Source: Fusicatenibacter saccharivorans
Lineage (GTDB): Bacteria; Bacillota; Clostridia; Lachnospirales; Lachnospiraceae
Length of the DNA: 64,000 nucleotides
Reading direction: 5' to 3'
Assembly: GCF_027667425.1 (NCBI RefSeq)
Contig: NZ_JAQEGR010000013.1
Coordinates: forward strand, 62,001 to 126,000
Shown here: positions 41,174 to 50,283 of the stretch, in pieces
How positions within the stretch are numbered: position 1 is the first letter of the stretch
Layout of the letters: each line of letters begins with the position of its first letter
Made by a program: the position numbers and the translations under genes
The notes under the pieces: model-generated
The model's input: the letters and a program-made list of their open reading frames with translations, nothing else
Databases searched by the model: none
What the model was told of the DNA's origin: nothing

Positions 41174-41845
41174 ATGAAGACAATAAAAAAATATAAGCAT
41201 TTTCTTCCGGTAGTGGTTTATGGTATTTTCTATCTGAAATGTTTTCAATATCTGGAAACGCACATTACGAAAGGTTATCATCTGATTCATACTCCGTTTG
41301 ATGATATGATTCCGTTCTGTGAGTTTTTTGTGATTCCTTATTTTATGTGGTTTGGATATATTGCATGGTCTGTCCTTTATTTCGGCTTCTGCAACAAGAA
41401 CCGCAGAGAATATTATCAGCTGATTATCAACCTGGGAATCGGAATGACGGCGTTCCTCGTGATCTCCTATCTGTACCCGAACGGCCAGAACCTGCGCCCG
41501 ACGGTATTCCCACGGGAGAACATTTTCACGGATCTGGTCAGAGGCCTTTACCTGACAGACACACCGACCAACGTATTCCCAAGTATTCACGTATATAATT
41601 CCGTAGCCGTAGCTGTTGCCGTAGAACACAGCGAGCAGCTCAAAAACCGCCCGGTATTCCGAAACGTCTGCCTGGGCCTGACGGTGCTGATTGTGTTTTC
41701 GACCATGTTTTTAAAACAGCACTCCGTATCGGATGTGTGCTGTGCGCTTGTTATGAATGCGGGAACTTGTATGCTGCTGTACCGGCCGGCAAAGGCGGGG
41801 AATGCACTGCGGACACGGGAGAAAAAAGCGAAATATAGAATGTAA
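41174..41845 (+). CDS. PAP2-superfamily membrane phosphatase/transferase-like protein
   Basis: The 223-residue protein has about six membrane helices and the PAP2-type motifs FPSIHVYNSVAVAVAV and LKQHSVSDVCCALV, with the two conserved histidines and an aspartate. It resembles the branch related to inositol-phosphoceramide synthases. It probably transfers or removes phosphate groups on membrane lipids. GGAGGG precedes the ATG at 41174. A GC-rich hairpin with the Ns follows. Confidence 0.72.
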   Translation: MKTIKKYKHFLPVVVYGIFYLKCFQYLETHITKGYHLIHTPFDDMIPFCEFFVIPYFMWFGYIAWSVLYFGFCNKNRREYYQLIINLGIGMTAFLVISYLYPNGQNLRPTVFPRENIFTDLVRGLYLTDTPTNVFPSIHVYNSVAVAVAVEHSEQLKNRPVFRNVCLGLTVLIVFSTMFLKQHSVSDVCCALVMNAGTCMLLYRPAKAGNALRTREKKAKYRM

Positions 41846-41859
41846 AAACGGAAACGGAC

Positions 41860-41906
41860 GGCCCGCGCACCAGAANNNNNNNNNNGCACCAGAAGGTGCG
41901 CGGGCC
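41860..41906. terminator. GC-rich hairpin broken by a ten-N assembly gap
   Basis: GGCCCGCGCACC (41860-41871) is the exact complement of GGTGCGCGGGCC (41895-41906). Ten Ns lie at 41876-41885. The nine bases on either side (GCACCAGAA before the gap, GCACCAGAA after it) are identical, so the gap is probably artificial. The true sequence would be a perfect 12-bp stem with an AGAA loop. It has no strong T run. Confidence 0.75.
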
Positions 41907-42110
41907 TGACGGTTTAGGACGGGAGAGAATGGGTGATGAGTGGGATGGTAGTGCAGGAAAAATGGAATGCGTCCGTCTATTAAGAAACAAAACTTATAAA
42001 ACATATAAGATATATTAATTTCATTTATAAAGATAAATATGCTATTCTGTAAGTAACGAAAGATTGTCCCGTTTTTGGGGGACTATGATTCAGACAAATG
42101 GAGGATAAAA

Positions 42111-45100
42111 ATGAGTACAGTCAGACGCGTTTATGTGGAGAAAAAGCCGGAATTTGCGATTAAGGCGAAAGATCTGAAGCATGAAATCAAGCACTATCTG
42201 AACATCCAGACCGTAACCAACGTACGGGAGCTGATCCGGTACGATGTAGAAAATATCAGTGATGAGACATATGAGAAAGCATGTAAAGTAGTCTTTGCAG
42301 AGCCGCCGGTTGATATCTGCTATCAGGAAGATTTCCCGCGTGCAGAAGGTGCGAGAGTATTTTCCGTAGAATTCCTTCCGGGACAGTTTGATCAGAGAGC
42401 CGATTCTGCCGTACAGTGCGTGCAGTTCTTAAAAGAAGACGAGCAGCCGATCATCCGCTCCGCCGTTACGTATGTTATCGAAGGAGAGATGACTGATGAG
42501 CAGTTTGACGCAGTCAAAGCACACTGCATCAATCCGGTAGACTCCAGAGAGACAGGACTTGAAAAACCGGAAACCCTCGTGACAAAATTTGAAGAGCCGG
42601 CAGACGTCAAAATCTTCGACGGATTCATCGACATGCCGGAGGCAGAATTAAAAGCCCTGTATGATTCCCTCGGCCTTGCCATGACCTTCAAAGACTTCCT
42701 GCATATCCAGAACTACTTCCGCGGCGAAGAAAAACGAAATCCATCCATGACCGAGATCCGCGTACTCGATACCTACTGGTCCGATCACTGCCGCCATACC
42801 ACCTTCTCCACCGAGCTTACCAACGTGACCTTCGGCGAAGGCGACTACTACGAGCCGATGAAAAAAAGCTACGACCGCTACTTAAGCGACCGTGAGGTAC
42901 TCTACAAAGGCCGTGACGACAAATTCATCTGCCTTATGGACCTTGCCCTTCTGGCAATGAAAAAACTGAAATCCGAAGGAAAACTCGCAGATCAGGAAGA
43001 GTCTGATGAAATCAACGCATGCTCCATCGTCGTACCGGTAGATGTAGACGGAAAAGACGAAGAGTGGCTGATCAACTTCAAAAACGAGACCCACAACCAC
43101 CCGACCGAGATCGAGCCGTTCGGTGGTGCAGCAACCTGCCTTGGCGGTGCAATCCGTGACCCGCTTTCCGGCAGAACCTATGTATATCAGGCAATGCGTG
43201 TGACCGGAGCCGCAGATCCGACCCGTCCGCAGAGCGAGACACTCGAAGGAAAACTTCCGCAGAAAAAACTCGTAAGAGAAGCAGCACACGGCTACAGCTC
43301 CTACGGAAACCAGATCGGTCTTGCAACCGGCTATGTCAAAGAAGTTTACCATCCGGACTACGTGGCAAAACGTATGGAGATCGGAGCCGTCCTTGGAGCA
43401 GCACCGCGCCGTGCCGTTGTCCGTGAAAATTCCGATCCGGGCGATATCATCATCCTGCTCGGCGGCCGTACTGGAAGAGACGGCTGCGGCGGTGCAACCG
43501 GTTCCTCCAAAGTACATACGACAGAATCCATCGAGACCTGCGGTGCAGAGGTACAGAAAGGAAACGCACCGACTGAGCGTAAACTGCAGAGACTGTTCCG
43601 CCGCGAGGAAGTCAGCCTTCTGATTAAAAAATGCAACGACTTCGGTGCAGGCGGAGTTTCCGTTGCCATCGGCGAGCTGGCACCGGGCCTTAAGATCAAT
43701 CTGGACAAAGTACCGAAAAAATATGCCGGCCTCGACGGAACCGAGATCGCCATCTCCGAGTCCCAGGAGCGTATGGCCGTTGTCATCGACCCGAAAGACC
43801 GTGAGCAGTTCCTGAAATATGCCGCAGAAGAGAACCTGGAGGCAACCGAAGTTGCAGTCGTAACCGAGGACCCGCGTCTGGTACTCTCCTGGAGAGGAAA
43901 AGAGATCGTCAATATTTCCCGTGCATTCCTGGATACCAACGGAGCACATCAGGAGAATGATGTCTTCGTAGAGATTCCAAAAGCAGAGGACACCCCGTTA
44001 AAAAGAAGCGGTGACATTGCCGACGTGAAAGAAAAATGGCTGTCCACCCTGTCAGACCTCAACGCATGCTCCCAGAAAGGTCTTGTCGAGATGTTTGACT
44101 CCTCCATCGGAGCAGCCAGCGTGCTGATGCCGTACGGTGGAAAATATCAGCTGACTGAAACTCAGGCCATGGTTGCAAAAGTGCCGGTTCCGGATGGAAA
44201 AACCAACACCGTTACCATGATGAGCTACGGCTTTGATCCATACGTATCGAGCTGGAGCCCGTATCACGGAGCAGTCTATGCCGTAACCGAGTCCCTGTCC
44301 CGCATCGTGGCAGTCGGCGGCGATTACAGCAAAGTCCGCTTCACCTTCCAGGAATATTTCCGCAGAATGACTGAGGATCCGCACCGCTGGAGCCAGCCGT
44401 TCGCAGCACTTCTTGGTGCATACGACGCACAGATGGGCTACGGCCTGCCGTCTATCGGAGGAAAAGACAGTATGTCCGGTACCTTCAACCATATCGATGT
44501 ACCGCCGACACTCGTATCCTTCGCGGTTGACGTTGCAAAATTAAAAGATGTAGTATCTCCGGAGCTGAAAAACACAGGAGACAAACTCGTGTGGATCCAC
44601 CTTCCAGTCGACGCACATCTGCTTCCAGAGTACGAAGGCGTCATGGAAACCTACAGAAAACTGCATGAGGATATGCAGAACGGCCGTGTGAAAGCCGCTT
44701 ATGTCGTAGACCGTCAGGGTATCGCAGCAGCCGTATCCAAGATGGCATTCGGTAATGCTCTCGGCGTAACCATCGAGCACAATGTAGACGAGAGAGATCT
44801 CTTTACTCCATATATTGCAGATCTGATCTGCGAAGTTCCGGCTGAAAAAGTCGGAGAGCTGGCAAGCACCTACACCGTCATCGGTGAAGTGACAGACAAA
44901 CCGGTTCTTTCCTATAAAGACACCGAAATCACCATCCGCGAGGCCGTTTCCGCATGGAACAAACCGCTGGAAAAAGTATTCAAGACCGTATCCGGTGCAG
45001 AGCTTCCGGAGGTAGATGCCCTGAATGTGGCAGCAGCAGACGAAAACGGAATTGTTGCAGACAGCTGCTATCAGGCAAAGAGCATCCACGTATGCTCCCA

Positions 45101-45908
45101 CAAGCTGGCACAGCCGACCGTATTCATTCCGGTCTTCCCGGGAACGAACTGTGAGTATGACAGCACCAGAGCTTTCGAGCGTGCCGGTGCAAAAGTTATC
45201 ACTCAGGTATTCAGCAATCTTTCCGCAGAAGACATCCGCGGTTCTGTCGATGCCTTTGAAAAAGTCATCAACCAGGCGCAGATCATCATGTTCCCTGGCG
45301 GATTCTCCGCAGGTGATGAGCCGGATGGATCAGCAAAATTCTTTGCAACCGCATTCCAGAATGCGAAGATCAAAGAAGCTGTTACCAAACTGCTGAATGA
45401 GAGAGACGGACTTGCCCTTGGTATCTGCAACGGATTCCAGGCACTGATCAAACTGGGACTCGTTCCGTACGGTGAGATTCTCGGACAGACGGAGGATTCC
45501 CCGACTCTGACCTTCAACACTATCGGACGCCATATTTCCAAGATGGTTTACACGAAGGTTGTGACCAACAAATCCCCATGGCTGGCAGGCGCCGAGCTTG
45601 GCGGTGTTTACACCAACCCGGCATCCCACGGAGAGGGACGTTTCGTAGCATCGAAAGAGTGGATCGACAAGCTGATGGCAAACGGCCAGATTGCAACCCG
45701 CTACTGCGATGTCAACGGAAACCTGACCAACGACGAGTACTGGAATGTCAACGGTTCCTACTGCGGAATCGAGGGTATCACCAGCCCGGACGGCCGTGTC
45801 TTTGGTAAGATGGCACACGCAGAGCGCCGCGACAACGGCGTAGCAGTCAACATCTACGGAGAGCAGGATCTGAAGATCTTTGAGTCCGGTGTTGCTTACT
45901 TTAAATAA
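42111..45908 (+). CDS. purL: Phosphoribosylformylglycinamidine synthase, fused large form
   Basis: The 1265-residue PurL makes formylglycinamidine ribonucleotide in purine synthesis. The amino part holds the PurS-like and linker regions. Then come DTYWSDHCRHTTFS, NFKNETHNHPTEIEPFGGAATCLGGAIRD and GCGGATGSSK of the first synthetase half, and a second half with YGLPSIGGKDSMSGTF. The carboxyl glutaminase has VFIPVFPGTNCEYD, FPGGFSAGDEPDG and ALGICNGFQ with the nucleophile cysteine. The start at 42111 follows GGAGG. The length is that of the single-chain form used by many Clostridia. It stands alone with its own terminator. Confidence 0.97.
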   Translation: MSTVRRVYVEKKPEFAIKAKDLKHEIKHYLNIQTVTNVRELIRYDVENISDETYEKACKVVFAEPPVDICYQEDFPRAEGARVFSVEFLPGQFDQRADSAVQCVQFLKEDEQPIIRSAVTYVIEGEMTDEQFDAVKAHCINPVDSRETGLEKPETLVTKFEEPADVKIFDGFIDMPEAELKALYDSLGLAMTFKDFLHIQNYFRGEEKRNPSMTEIRVLDTYWSDHCRHTTFSTELTNVTFGEGDYYEPMKKSYDRYLSDREVLYKGRDDKFICLMDLALLAMKKLKSEGKLADQEESDEINACSIVVPVDVDGKDEEWLINFKNETHNHPTEIEPFGGAATCLGGAIRDPLSGRTYVYQAMRVTGAADPTRPQSETLEGKLPQKKLVREAAHGYSSYGNQIGLATGYVKEVYHPDYVAKRMEIGAVLGAAPRRAVVRENSDPGDIIILLGGRTGRDGCGGATGSSKVHTTESIETCGAEVQKGNAPTERKLQRLFRREEVSLLIKKCNDFGAGGVSVAIGELAPGLKINLDKVPKKYAGLDGTEIAISESQERMAVVIDPKDREQFLKYAAEENLEATEVAVVTEDPRLVLSWRGKEIVNISRAFLDTNGAHQENDVFVEIPKAEDTPLKRSGDIADVKEKWLSTLSDLNACSQKGLVEMFDSSIGAASVLMPYGGKYQLTETQAMVAKVPVPDGKTNTVTMMSYGFDPYVSSWSPYHGAVYAVTESLSRIVAVGGDYSKVRFTFQEYFRRMTEDPHRWSQPFAALLGAYDAQMGYGLPSIGGKDSMSGTFNHIDVPPTLVSFAVDVAKLKDVVSPELKNTGDKLVWIHLPVDAHLLPEYEGVMETYRKLHEDMQNGRVKAAYVVDRQGIAAAVSKMAFGNALGVTIEHNVDERDLFTPYIADLICEVPAEKVGELASTYTVIGEVTDKPVLSYKDTEITIREAVSAWNKPLEKVFKTVSGAELPEVDALNVAAADENGIVADSCYQAKSIHVCSHKLAQPTVFIPVFPGTNCEYDSTRAFERAGAKVITQVFSNLSAEDIRGSVDAFEKVINQAQIIMFPGGFSAGDEPDGSAKFFATAFQNAKIKEAVTKLLNERDGLALGICNGFQALIKLGLVPYGEILGQTEDSPTLTFNTIGRHISKMVYTKVVTNKSPWLAGAELGGVYTNPASHGEGRFVASKEWIDKLMANGQIATRYCDVNGNLTNDEYWNVNGSYCGIEGITSPDGRVFGKMAHAERRDNGVAVNIYGEQDLKIFESGVAYFK

Positions 45909-45925
45909 AATAAAACCAAAATAGA

Positions 45926-45971
45926 AGATTCCCGCAGAGAGGAAGAAAGCTCCTTTCTGCGGGAATTTTTT
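45926..45971 (+). terminator. Terminator after purL
   Basis: ATTCCCGCAGAGAGGA pairs with TCCTTTCTGCGGGAAT around a 7-base loop, followed by Ts. Confidence 0.9.
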
Positions 45972-46186
45972 GTCAGAAACAGTAATTTCTGATTTCGAAA
46001 GAAAAAATTTGATTATGCGCCGCGGTGCAGTTATAACGCAATATTTTGCTTTATTAACAAAAGTAATAAGGTCAAATAGTAGAAATATTCTGAAAAAACG
46101 AAAGATTTCGATAGTCTCAACACATTACATATATGACGGGCCCGGAAGAGAAGGACAGCGAAATAACAGGAGGGAGAAAGAAGTGT

Positions 46187-46714
46187 ATGAGACAAGAGAA
46201 GGAACGATTTTTTCAGATCATATTCGAGGAAAACAGTCATGTGCTGTTCCGTTATATCTGCGGTCAGTTGAACAATGACCGGGAGACGGCGAAGGATGTG
46301 CTGAACGATGTATGGGAGGTATTGGTGGTAAAATTTGAAACCGTTGCCGATCTCGAAGGAGAAGAGATGACGAAATGGCTGTTCTGTGTGGCAAAAAACA
46401 AGATCAAGAATCAGCGCAGAAAACATTATTATCAGAATGAAGTTTCCTATACACAGTATCAGAAAGAGAACAGAAATGAAGGGGAGGCGGCCGCGACAGC
46501 CGAGATTGAGGAACGAATGGTGATGCAGAACTGCATCCAGAACCTGAATCCGATGGATCAGCGCATTTTCTGGGGGAGAGCATATGGATTCAGCTACAAA
46601 GAGCTCAGCGGATTCTGCAAGAAAAGCGAGCAGGCGCTGCAGTGCCAGTACAGCCGCGCAATCAAGAAACTGCAGGGAATGATGAGTCAGGAAATCAGTC
46701 TGACGAGAGCGTAG
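46187..46714 (+). CDS. Sigma-70 family RNA polymerase sigma factor
   Basis: The 175-residue protein has a region 2 core (LFRYICGQLNNDRETAKDVLNDVWEVLV and TKWLFCVAKNKIKNQRRK) and a region 4 helix-turn-helix (MDQRIFWGRAYGFSYKELSGFCKKSEQALQCQYSRAIKKLQ). It fits an ECF-like sigma factor. No anti-sigma gene lies next to it. AGGAGGGAG is 11 bases before the ATG. The surrounding gaps (45972-46186 and 46715-46937) hold no other gene that I can support. Confidence 0.8.
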   Translation: MRQEKERFFQIIFEENSHVLFRYICGQLNNDRETAKDVLNDVWEVLVVKFETVADLEGEEMTKWLFCVAKNKIKNQRRKHYYQNEVSYTQYQKENRNEGEAAATAEIEERMVMQNCIQNLNPMDQRIFWGRAYGFSYKELSGFCKKSEQALQCQYSRAIKKLQGMMSQEISLTRA

Positions 46715-46856
46715 AAAATGGAAATGGTATGCAGCGGAAACCTCAACTCTTACAATCCAAAAACAATAGAAATATCTAAAAAATTCTCTGCAGGAGAATA
46801 TCCTGTGTCTAAAAATAAAGTGTTACCGTTTACATATCAAAAATCCGTTTTCCTCG

Positions 46857-46885
46857 TTGTCGTGGCGCGGAAATTGTGTTAAAAT
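46857..46885 (+). promoter_or_regulatory. Promoter of the lactonase-like gene
   Basis: TTGTCG (46857-46862), a 17-base spacer and TAAAAT (46880-46885) lie about 50 bases before the start codon. Confidence 0.6.
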
Positions 46886-46937
46886 ATTTTTAGAAAATTC
46901 ACACGATGTGCGAGAAGGCAGAAAGGATGAAAACAAC

Positions 46938-47996
46938 ATGAAGGATGAGTACGTAGCCTATGTAGGCACTTATACCCATGGAAGCAGCATTGGTATTCAT
47001 TTATATGATGTAAATGTAGAAGAAGGCACTCTGACAGAGCGAAAAGTCATACCGGTCAACAACTCTTCCCACATTGCCCGTTCCTTAAACGGCAAATACC
47101 TGTATTCGATTGCAGATGAAGGCGTTGCAGTGTTTGCAGTGGAGGATGACGGAGACCTGACCCCGATCAACAAAGTAGACATCGACGGCATGCGCGGCTG
47201 CTATCTGTCGGTGGACAAAACCGGAAGATACCTGTTCGTGGCAGGCTATCATGACGGAAAAGTAACCGTTGTACATACCCATAAGGACGGCCGCCTCGGA
47301 AGTCTGATGGACGGCGTGTTCCACAAGGGCCTTGGCAGTGTGGCAGAGCGTAACTTCCGCCCGCATGTCAGCTGTGTCGTTCCTACACCGGACAACAAAT
47401 ATGTCTGCGCAGTCGACAACGGCATTGACCAGATCAAAATGTACAAGCTGAACACACAGCGTGACCGCCTGAAACTGGTGGATATCCTGCGCTGTGAGCG
47501 TGAATCCGGTCCGAGAGAGATCGTTTTCAGTGAATCCGGAAAATACGCGTATGTCATTTACGAGCTGATGAACAAAGTCGATGTATTCAGCTACCGTGAT
47601 ACGGGAAACGGACCGGAATTTGAAAAACTGCAGTCGATCAGCACCACATCCGCGAACGTGGACCAGGCGCACGACGCTGCATCCGGCATGTGCCTTTCCC
47701 CGGATCACCACTACCTGTTTACTTCTACAGCCGGAGACAATACCGTAGCAATGTTCCATATCGACCCGGAGACCGGCTGCATGGAGAAGAAGTTTGCACT
47801 TCCGATCAGCGGCGAATATCCAAAGGATATTGCAATGTTCCCGGACGGAAAACATATCGCAGTGGCAAACCATGAGTCCAACACGATCACAACATTTACC
47901 GTTGATTATGAGAAAAACGTGCTGGTTCAGAAAGGCCGCCCGATGAAAGTGGAGACGCCGAACTGTATTCTGATTACGAAAAAAGGCGTTCACTAA
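46938..47996 (+). CDS. Lactonase family protein (6-phosphogluconolactonase-like beta-propeller)
   Basis: The 352-residue protein is a seven-bladed propeller of the Pgl/lactonase family, which opens 6-phosphogluconolactone in the oxidative pentose phosphate pathway. Family marks are YVGTYTHGSSIGIHLYDV, RPHVSCVVPTPDNKYVCAVDNGIDQI, SGPREIVFSESGKYAYV and GEYPKDIAMFPDGKHIAVANHESNTIT. The start at 46938 (MKDEYVAYVGTYT) is chosen by homology layout; an earlier frame from 46857 overlaps the promoter. No pathway partner is adjacent, so another lactone is possible. Confidence 0.82.
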   Translation: MKDEYVAYVGTYTHGSSIGIHLYDVNVEEGTLTERKVIPVNNSSHIARSLNGKYLYSIADEGVAVFAVEDDGDLTPINKVDIDGMRGCYLSVDKTGRYLFVAGYHDGKVTVVHTHKDGRLGSLMDGVFHKGLGSVAERNFRPHVSCVVPTPDNKYVCAVDNGIDQIKMYKLNTQRDRLKLVDILRCERESGPREIVFSESGKYAYVIYELMNKVDVFSYRDTGNGPEFEKLQSISTTSANVDQAHDAASGMCLSPDHHYLFTSTAGDNTVAMFHIDPETGCMEKKFALPISGEYPKDIAMFPDGKHIAVANHESNTITTFTVDYEKNVLVQKGRPMKVETPNCILITKKGVH

Positions 47997-48006
47997 AAAA
48001 TAACGC

Positions 48007-48048
48007 AAAAATGCCTGCAGGAAGAACTGTATCCCGCAGGCATTTTTT
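48007..48048. terminator. Terminator between the lactonase gene and aroC
   Basis: AAAAATGCCTGC-AGG pairs with CC-GCAGGCATTTTTT. The convergent genes on both sides can use it. Confidence 0.88.
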
Positions 48049-48079
48049 GTGTTGAAGCCAGAAAGAAGCAGTCCGGCCT

Positions 48080-49186
48080 TTATTTCTCGTCCAGAGCCCA
48101 GACTTTCTTTACATTGTCCAGTTTGGCGCTCATGCCGACGAGCAGTGCGTCCGCCAGGACAAGAGCGGTCATGCATTCCACGACAACAACGGCGCGTGCA
48201 ACGATGATCGGGTCGTGGCGGCCTTTGATTTCGATGGCAATATTTTCGCCGTCTTTGTTGATGGTCTGCTGGGAAGCAGCAACGGACGGGGTCGGTTTGA
48301 AACCAGCCCGGACAACGATATCGCTTCCGTCGCTGATACCGCCTAAAATACCGCCGGCGTGGTTGGTCAGCTTGACAATGGAGCCGTCCGCATTTACATG
48401 GAAGGCATCGTTATTGGTAAGCCCGGTAGCTGTGCAGACCGAGAAACCGTCTCCGATTTCCACGCCTTTTACGGCGCCGATGGAGACGAGTGCTTTTGCA
48501 AGGTTGGCATCGAGCTTTTCAAACACCGGATCGCCGACACCGGCCGGCATATGGTGAACGACACATTCGACCACACCGCCGACGGAATTTTTTTCCGCCA
48601 TGGCTTTTGTTAAAAGCTCGGAAGCCTTTTCGGCAGCCTCTGCATCCGGCATATTCAGGGCGTTATTCGCGATTTCAGCGGTATCAAAAGACTGGATTTC
48701 CACGTCACCGATGGAGCGGGTGTAGGCGGAAACGGTGATGCCAAGCTCAGAGAGCATTTTTAAGGCAATGGCACCTGCAGCCACGCGTGCGATCGTCTCG
48801 CGTCCTGAGGAGCGTCCGCCGCCGCGGTAGTCGCGGAAACCGTATTTTGCATCAAACGTATAGTCGGCGTGGCCCGGTCTGTAATAGGAAGCAATGTCGC
48901 TGTAATCTTTGGAATGCTGATCCTCATTCCATACCACCATGGAAATCGGGGTACCGGTCGTTTTTCCTTCGAAAGTGCCGGATAAAATCTGAACGGTATC
49001 GGATTCTTTCCGTTTTGTGGTAAAGCGGTTCTGTCCCGGCTTCCTGCGGTCGAGGTAAAACTGAATATCCTCCTCGGAAAGCGAAAGGCCGGCCGGCACT
49101 CCGTCCACAACAACGCCCACGCCTTTTCCATGAGACTCTCCCCAGGTGGTCAGTCTGAAGATGGTACCAAATGATGATCCTGCCAT
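48080..49186 (-). CDS. aroC: Chorismate synthase
   Basis: The 368-residue enzyme makes chorismate from 5-enolpyruvylshikimate 3-phosphate with reduced FMN, the last shared step to aromatic amino acids. Signatures are FRLTTWGESHGKGVGVVVDG, the DYTFDAKYGFRDYRGGGRSSGRETIARVAAGA stretch and HAGGILGGISDGSDIVVRAGFKPTPS, plus KGRHDPIIVARAVVVVECM near the end. GGAGGACTTTATAT precedes the ATG. No other shikimate genes are close. Confidence 0.97.
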   Translation of the reverse strand: MAGSSFGTIFRLTTWGESHGKGVGVVVDGVPAGLSLSEEDIQFYLDRRKPGQNRFTTKRKESDTVQILSGTFEGKTTGTPISMVVWNEDQHSKDYSDIASYYRPGHADYTFDAKYGFRDYRGGGRSSGRETIARVAAGAIALKMLSELGITVSAYTRSIGDVEIQSFDTAEIANNALNMPDAEAAEKASELLTKAMAEKNSVGGVVECVVHHMPAGVGDPVFEKLDANLAKALVSIGAVKGVEIGDGFSVCTATGLTNNDAFHVNADGSIVKLTNHAGGILGGISDGSDIVVRAGFKPTPSVAASQQTINKDGENIAIEIKGRHDPIIVARAVVVVECMTALVLADALLVGMSAKLDNVKKVWALDEK

Positions 49187-49248
49187 ATATAAAGTCCTCC
49201 TGAATTTTTTCGTATATTTATAAAATAACTGGAAAAGATTTCTAATAA

Positions 49249-49277
49249 ATTATACCGGAAAGTAAAACATTCGTAAA
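49249..49277 (-). promoter_or_regulatory. aroC promoter
   Basis: On the minus strand TTTACG (49277-49272), a 17-base spacer and TATAAT (49254-49249). Confidence 0.7.
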
Positions 49278-49313
49278 GCTCTTTTTCGGAGACGAAATTC
49301 ACCGTTATACCGT

Positions 49314-49342
49314 TTGACAAACGAAAAGGCAGCACGTATAAT
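49314..49342 (+). promoter_or_regulatory. Promoter of the rhomboid-like/pyk/lysA group
   Basis: TTGACA (49314-49319), a 17-base spacer and TATAAT (49337-49342) form a perfect consensus promoter about 60 bases before the first start codon. Confidence 0.88.
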
Positions 49343-49404
49343 GAGAATGTATTTTCGGGCAGTGAAAGCCGGTAAAATAAAACAAACAAAAAGGAAGAGT
49401 GTGC

Positions 49405-50268
49405 ATGAATTTTTTAGACAAAATGGAGCGAAAATATGGGAGATACGCGTTAAGCCATCTGACGATGTACATTATCGTAACGTACATTGCGGGATATATC
49501 ATTGCGCTTGCGGCTCCCATCATGAGACAGTATCTGACGCTGGAACCATATTATATTCTGCACGGACAGATCTGGCGTCTGGTGAGCTGGATTCTGATTC
49601 CGCCGAGCAGCCTTGATATCTTTACGATCATCATGCTGTTTTTCTATTACTCAATCGGAACAAGCCTTGAGAGAGCCTGGGGAGATTTCAAGTATAATGT
49701 TTACATCTTTTCCGGCATTCTGATGACCATTATCGGTTCCTTCCTGCTGTATGGAATCTTATATGCAGTCAACGGATATCCGTCGCTGATGGGAACGGCA
49801 TTCAGCACTTACTACATCAGCCTCTCGATTTTCCTTGGCTTTGCGATCAGCTTCCCGGATATGCAGGTACTGCTGTATTTCATTATTCCGATCAAAATCA
49901 AATGGCTGGCATACCTTGACGTAGCGCTTCTCGCCTACAGCATGATTACCAGCATCATGAGCGGAAACTGGGCAGGATGTGTTGTTATTCTTTGTTCCCT
50001 TGCAAACGTCCTTGTGTTCTTCCTGATGACAAGAAAAGGAAAACGCGGCTCTTTCCAGCAGAACAGACGCCGGAAGGAATTTAAAAAGGCCGTTTCAAGA
50101 GGCGAAGCCGAATACCGCAATCCGAACGGGATCACAAAACACAAATGTGCGATCTGTGGCCGGACCGAAAAAGATGATCCGAATCTGGAGTTCCGTTTCT
50201 GTTCCCGATGCAACGGAAACTATGAATACTGCCAGGATCACCTGTTTACGCATGAACATGTAAAATAA
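49405..50268 (+). CDS. Rhomboid-like membrane protein with zinc-ribbon tail
   Basis: The 287-residue protein has six membrane helices like the rhomboid core. The place where active rhomboid proteases have GxSG holds GTAFSTYYI, and no histidine is seen in the later helices. It is therefore likely an inactive pseudoprotease of the rhomboid/derlin kind. The carboxyl tail is soluble, first basic (RKGKRGSFQQNRRRKEF) and then a zinc ribbon (CAICGRTEKDDPN, CSRCNGNYEYCQDH). It starts at the ATG at 49405. Pyruvate kinase follows after 15 bases, so both may be in one operon. The role is unknown. Confidence 0.72.
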   Translation: MNFLDKMERKYGRYALSHLTMYIIVTYIAGYIIALAAPIMRQYLTLEPYYILHGQIWRLVSWILIPPSSLDIFTIIMLFFYYSIGTSLERAWGDFKYNVYIFSGILMTIIGSFLLYGILYAVNGYPSLMGTAFSTYYISLSIFLGFAISFPDMQVLLYFIIPIKIKWLAYLDVALLAYSMITSIMSGNWAGCVVILCSLANVLVFFLMTRKGKRGSFQQNRRRKEFKKAVSRGEAEYRNPNGITKHKCAICGRTEKDDPNLEFRFCSRCNGNYEYCQDHLFTHEHVK

Positions 50269-50283
50269 AGAAGGAGAGAAAGT

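Noticed and set aside
41990..42110. Possible purine riboswitch ahead of purL
   Set aside because: The conserved purine-aptamer core bases are not found; a small GTCCC/GGGAC stem near 42066-42083 is too short to call.
42882..43949. 355-codon frame antisense to purL
   Set aside because: purL is unmistakable on the plus strand; the antisense frame is a by-product of its codon use.
47085..48176. 363-codon frame on the minus strand across the lactonase and aroC end
   Set aside because: It is antisense to a well-supported gene, rich in H, C and V without family pattern, and has no ribosome site.
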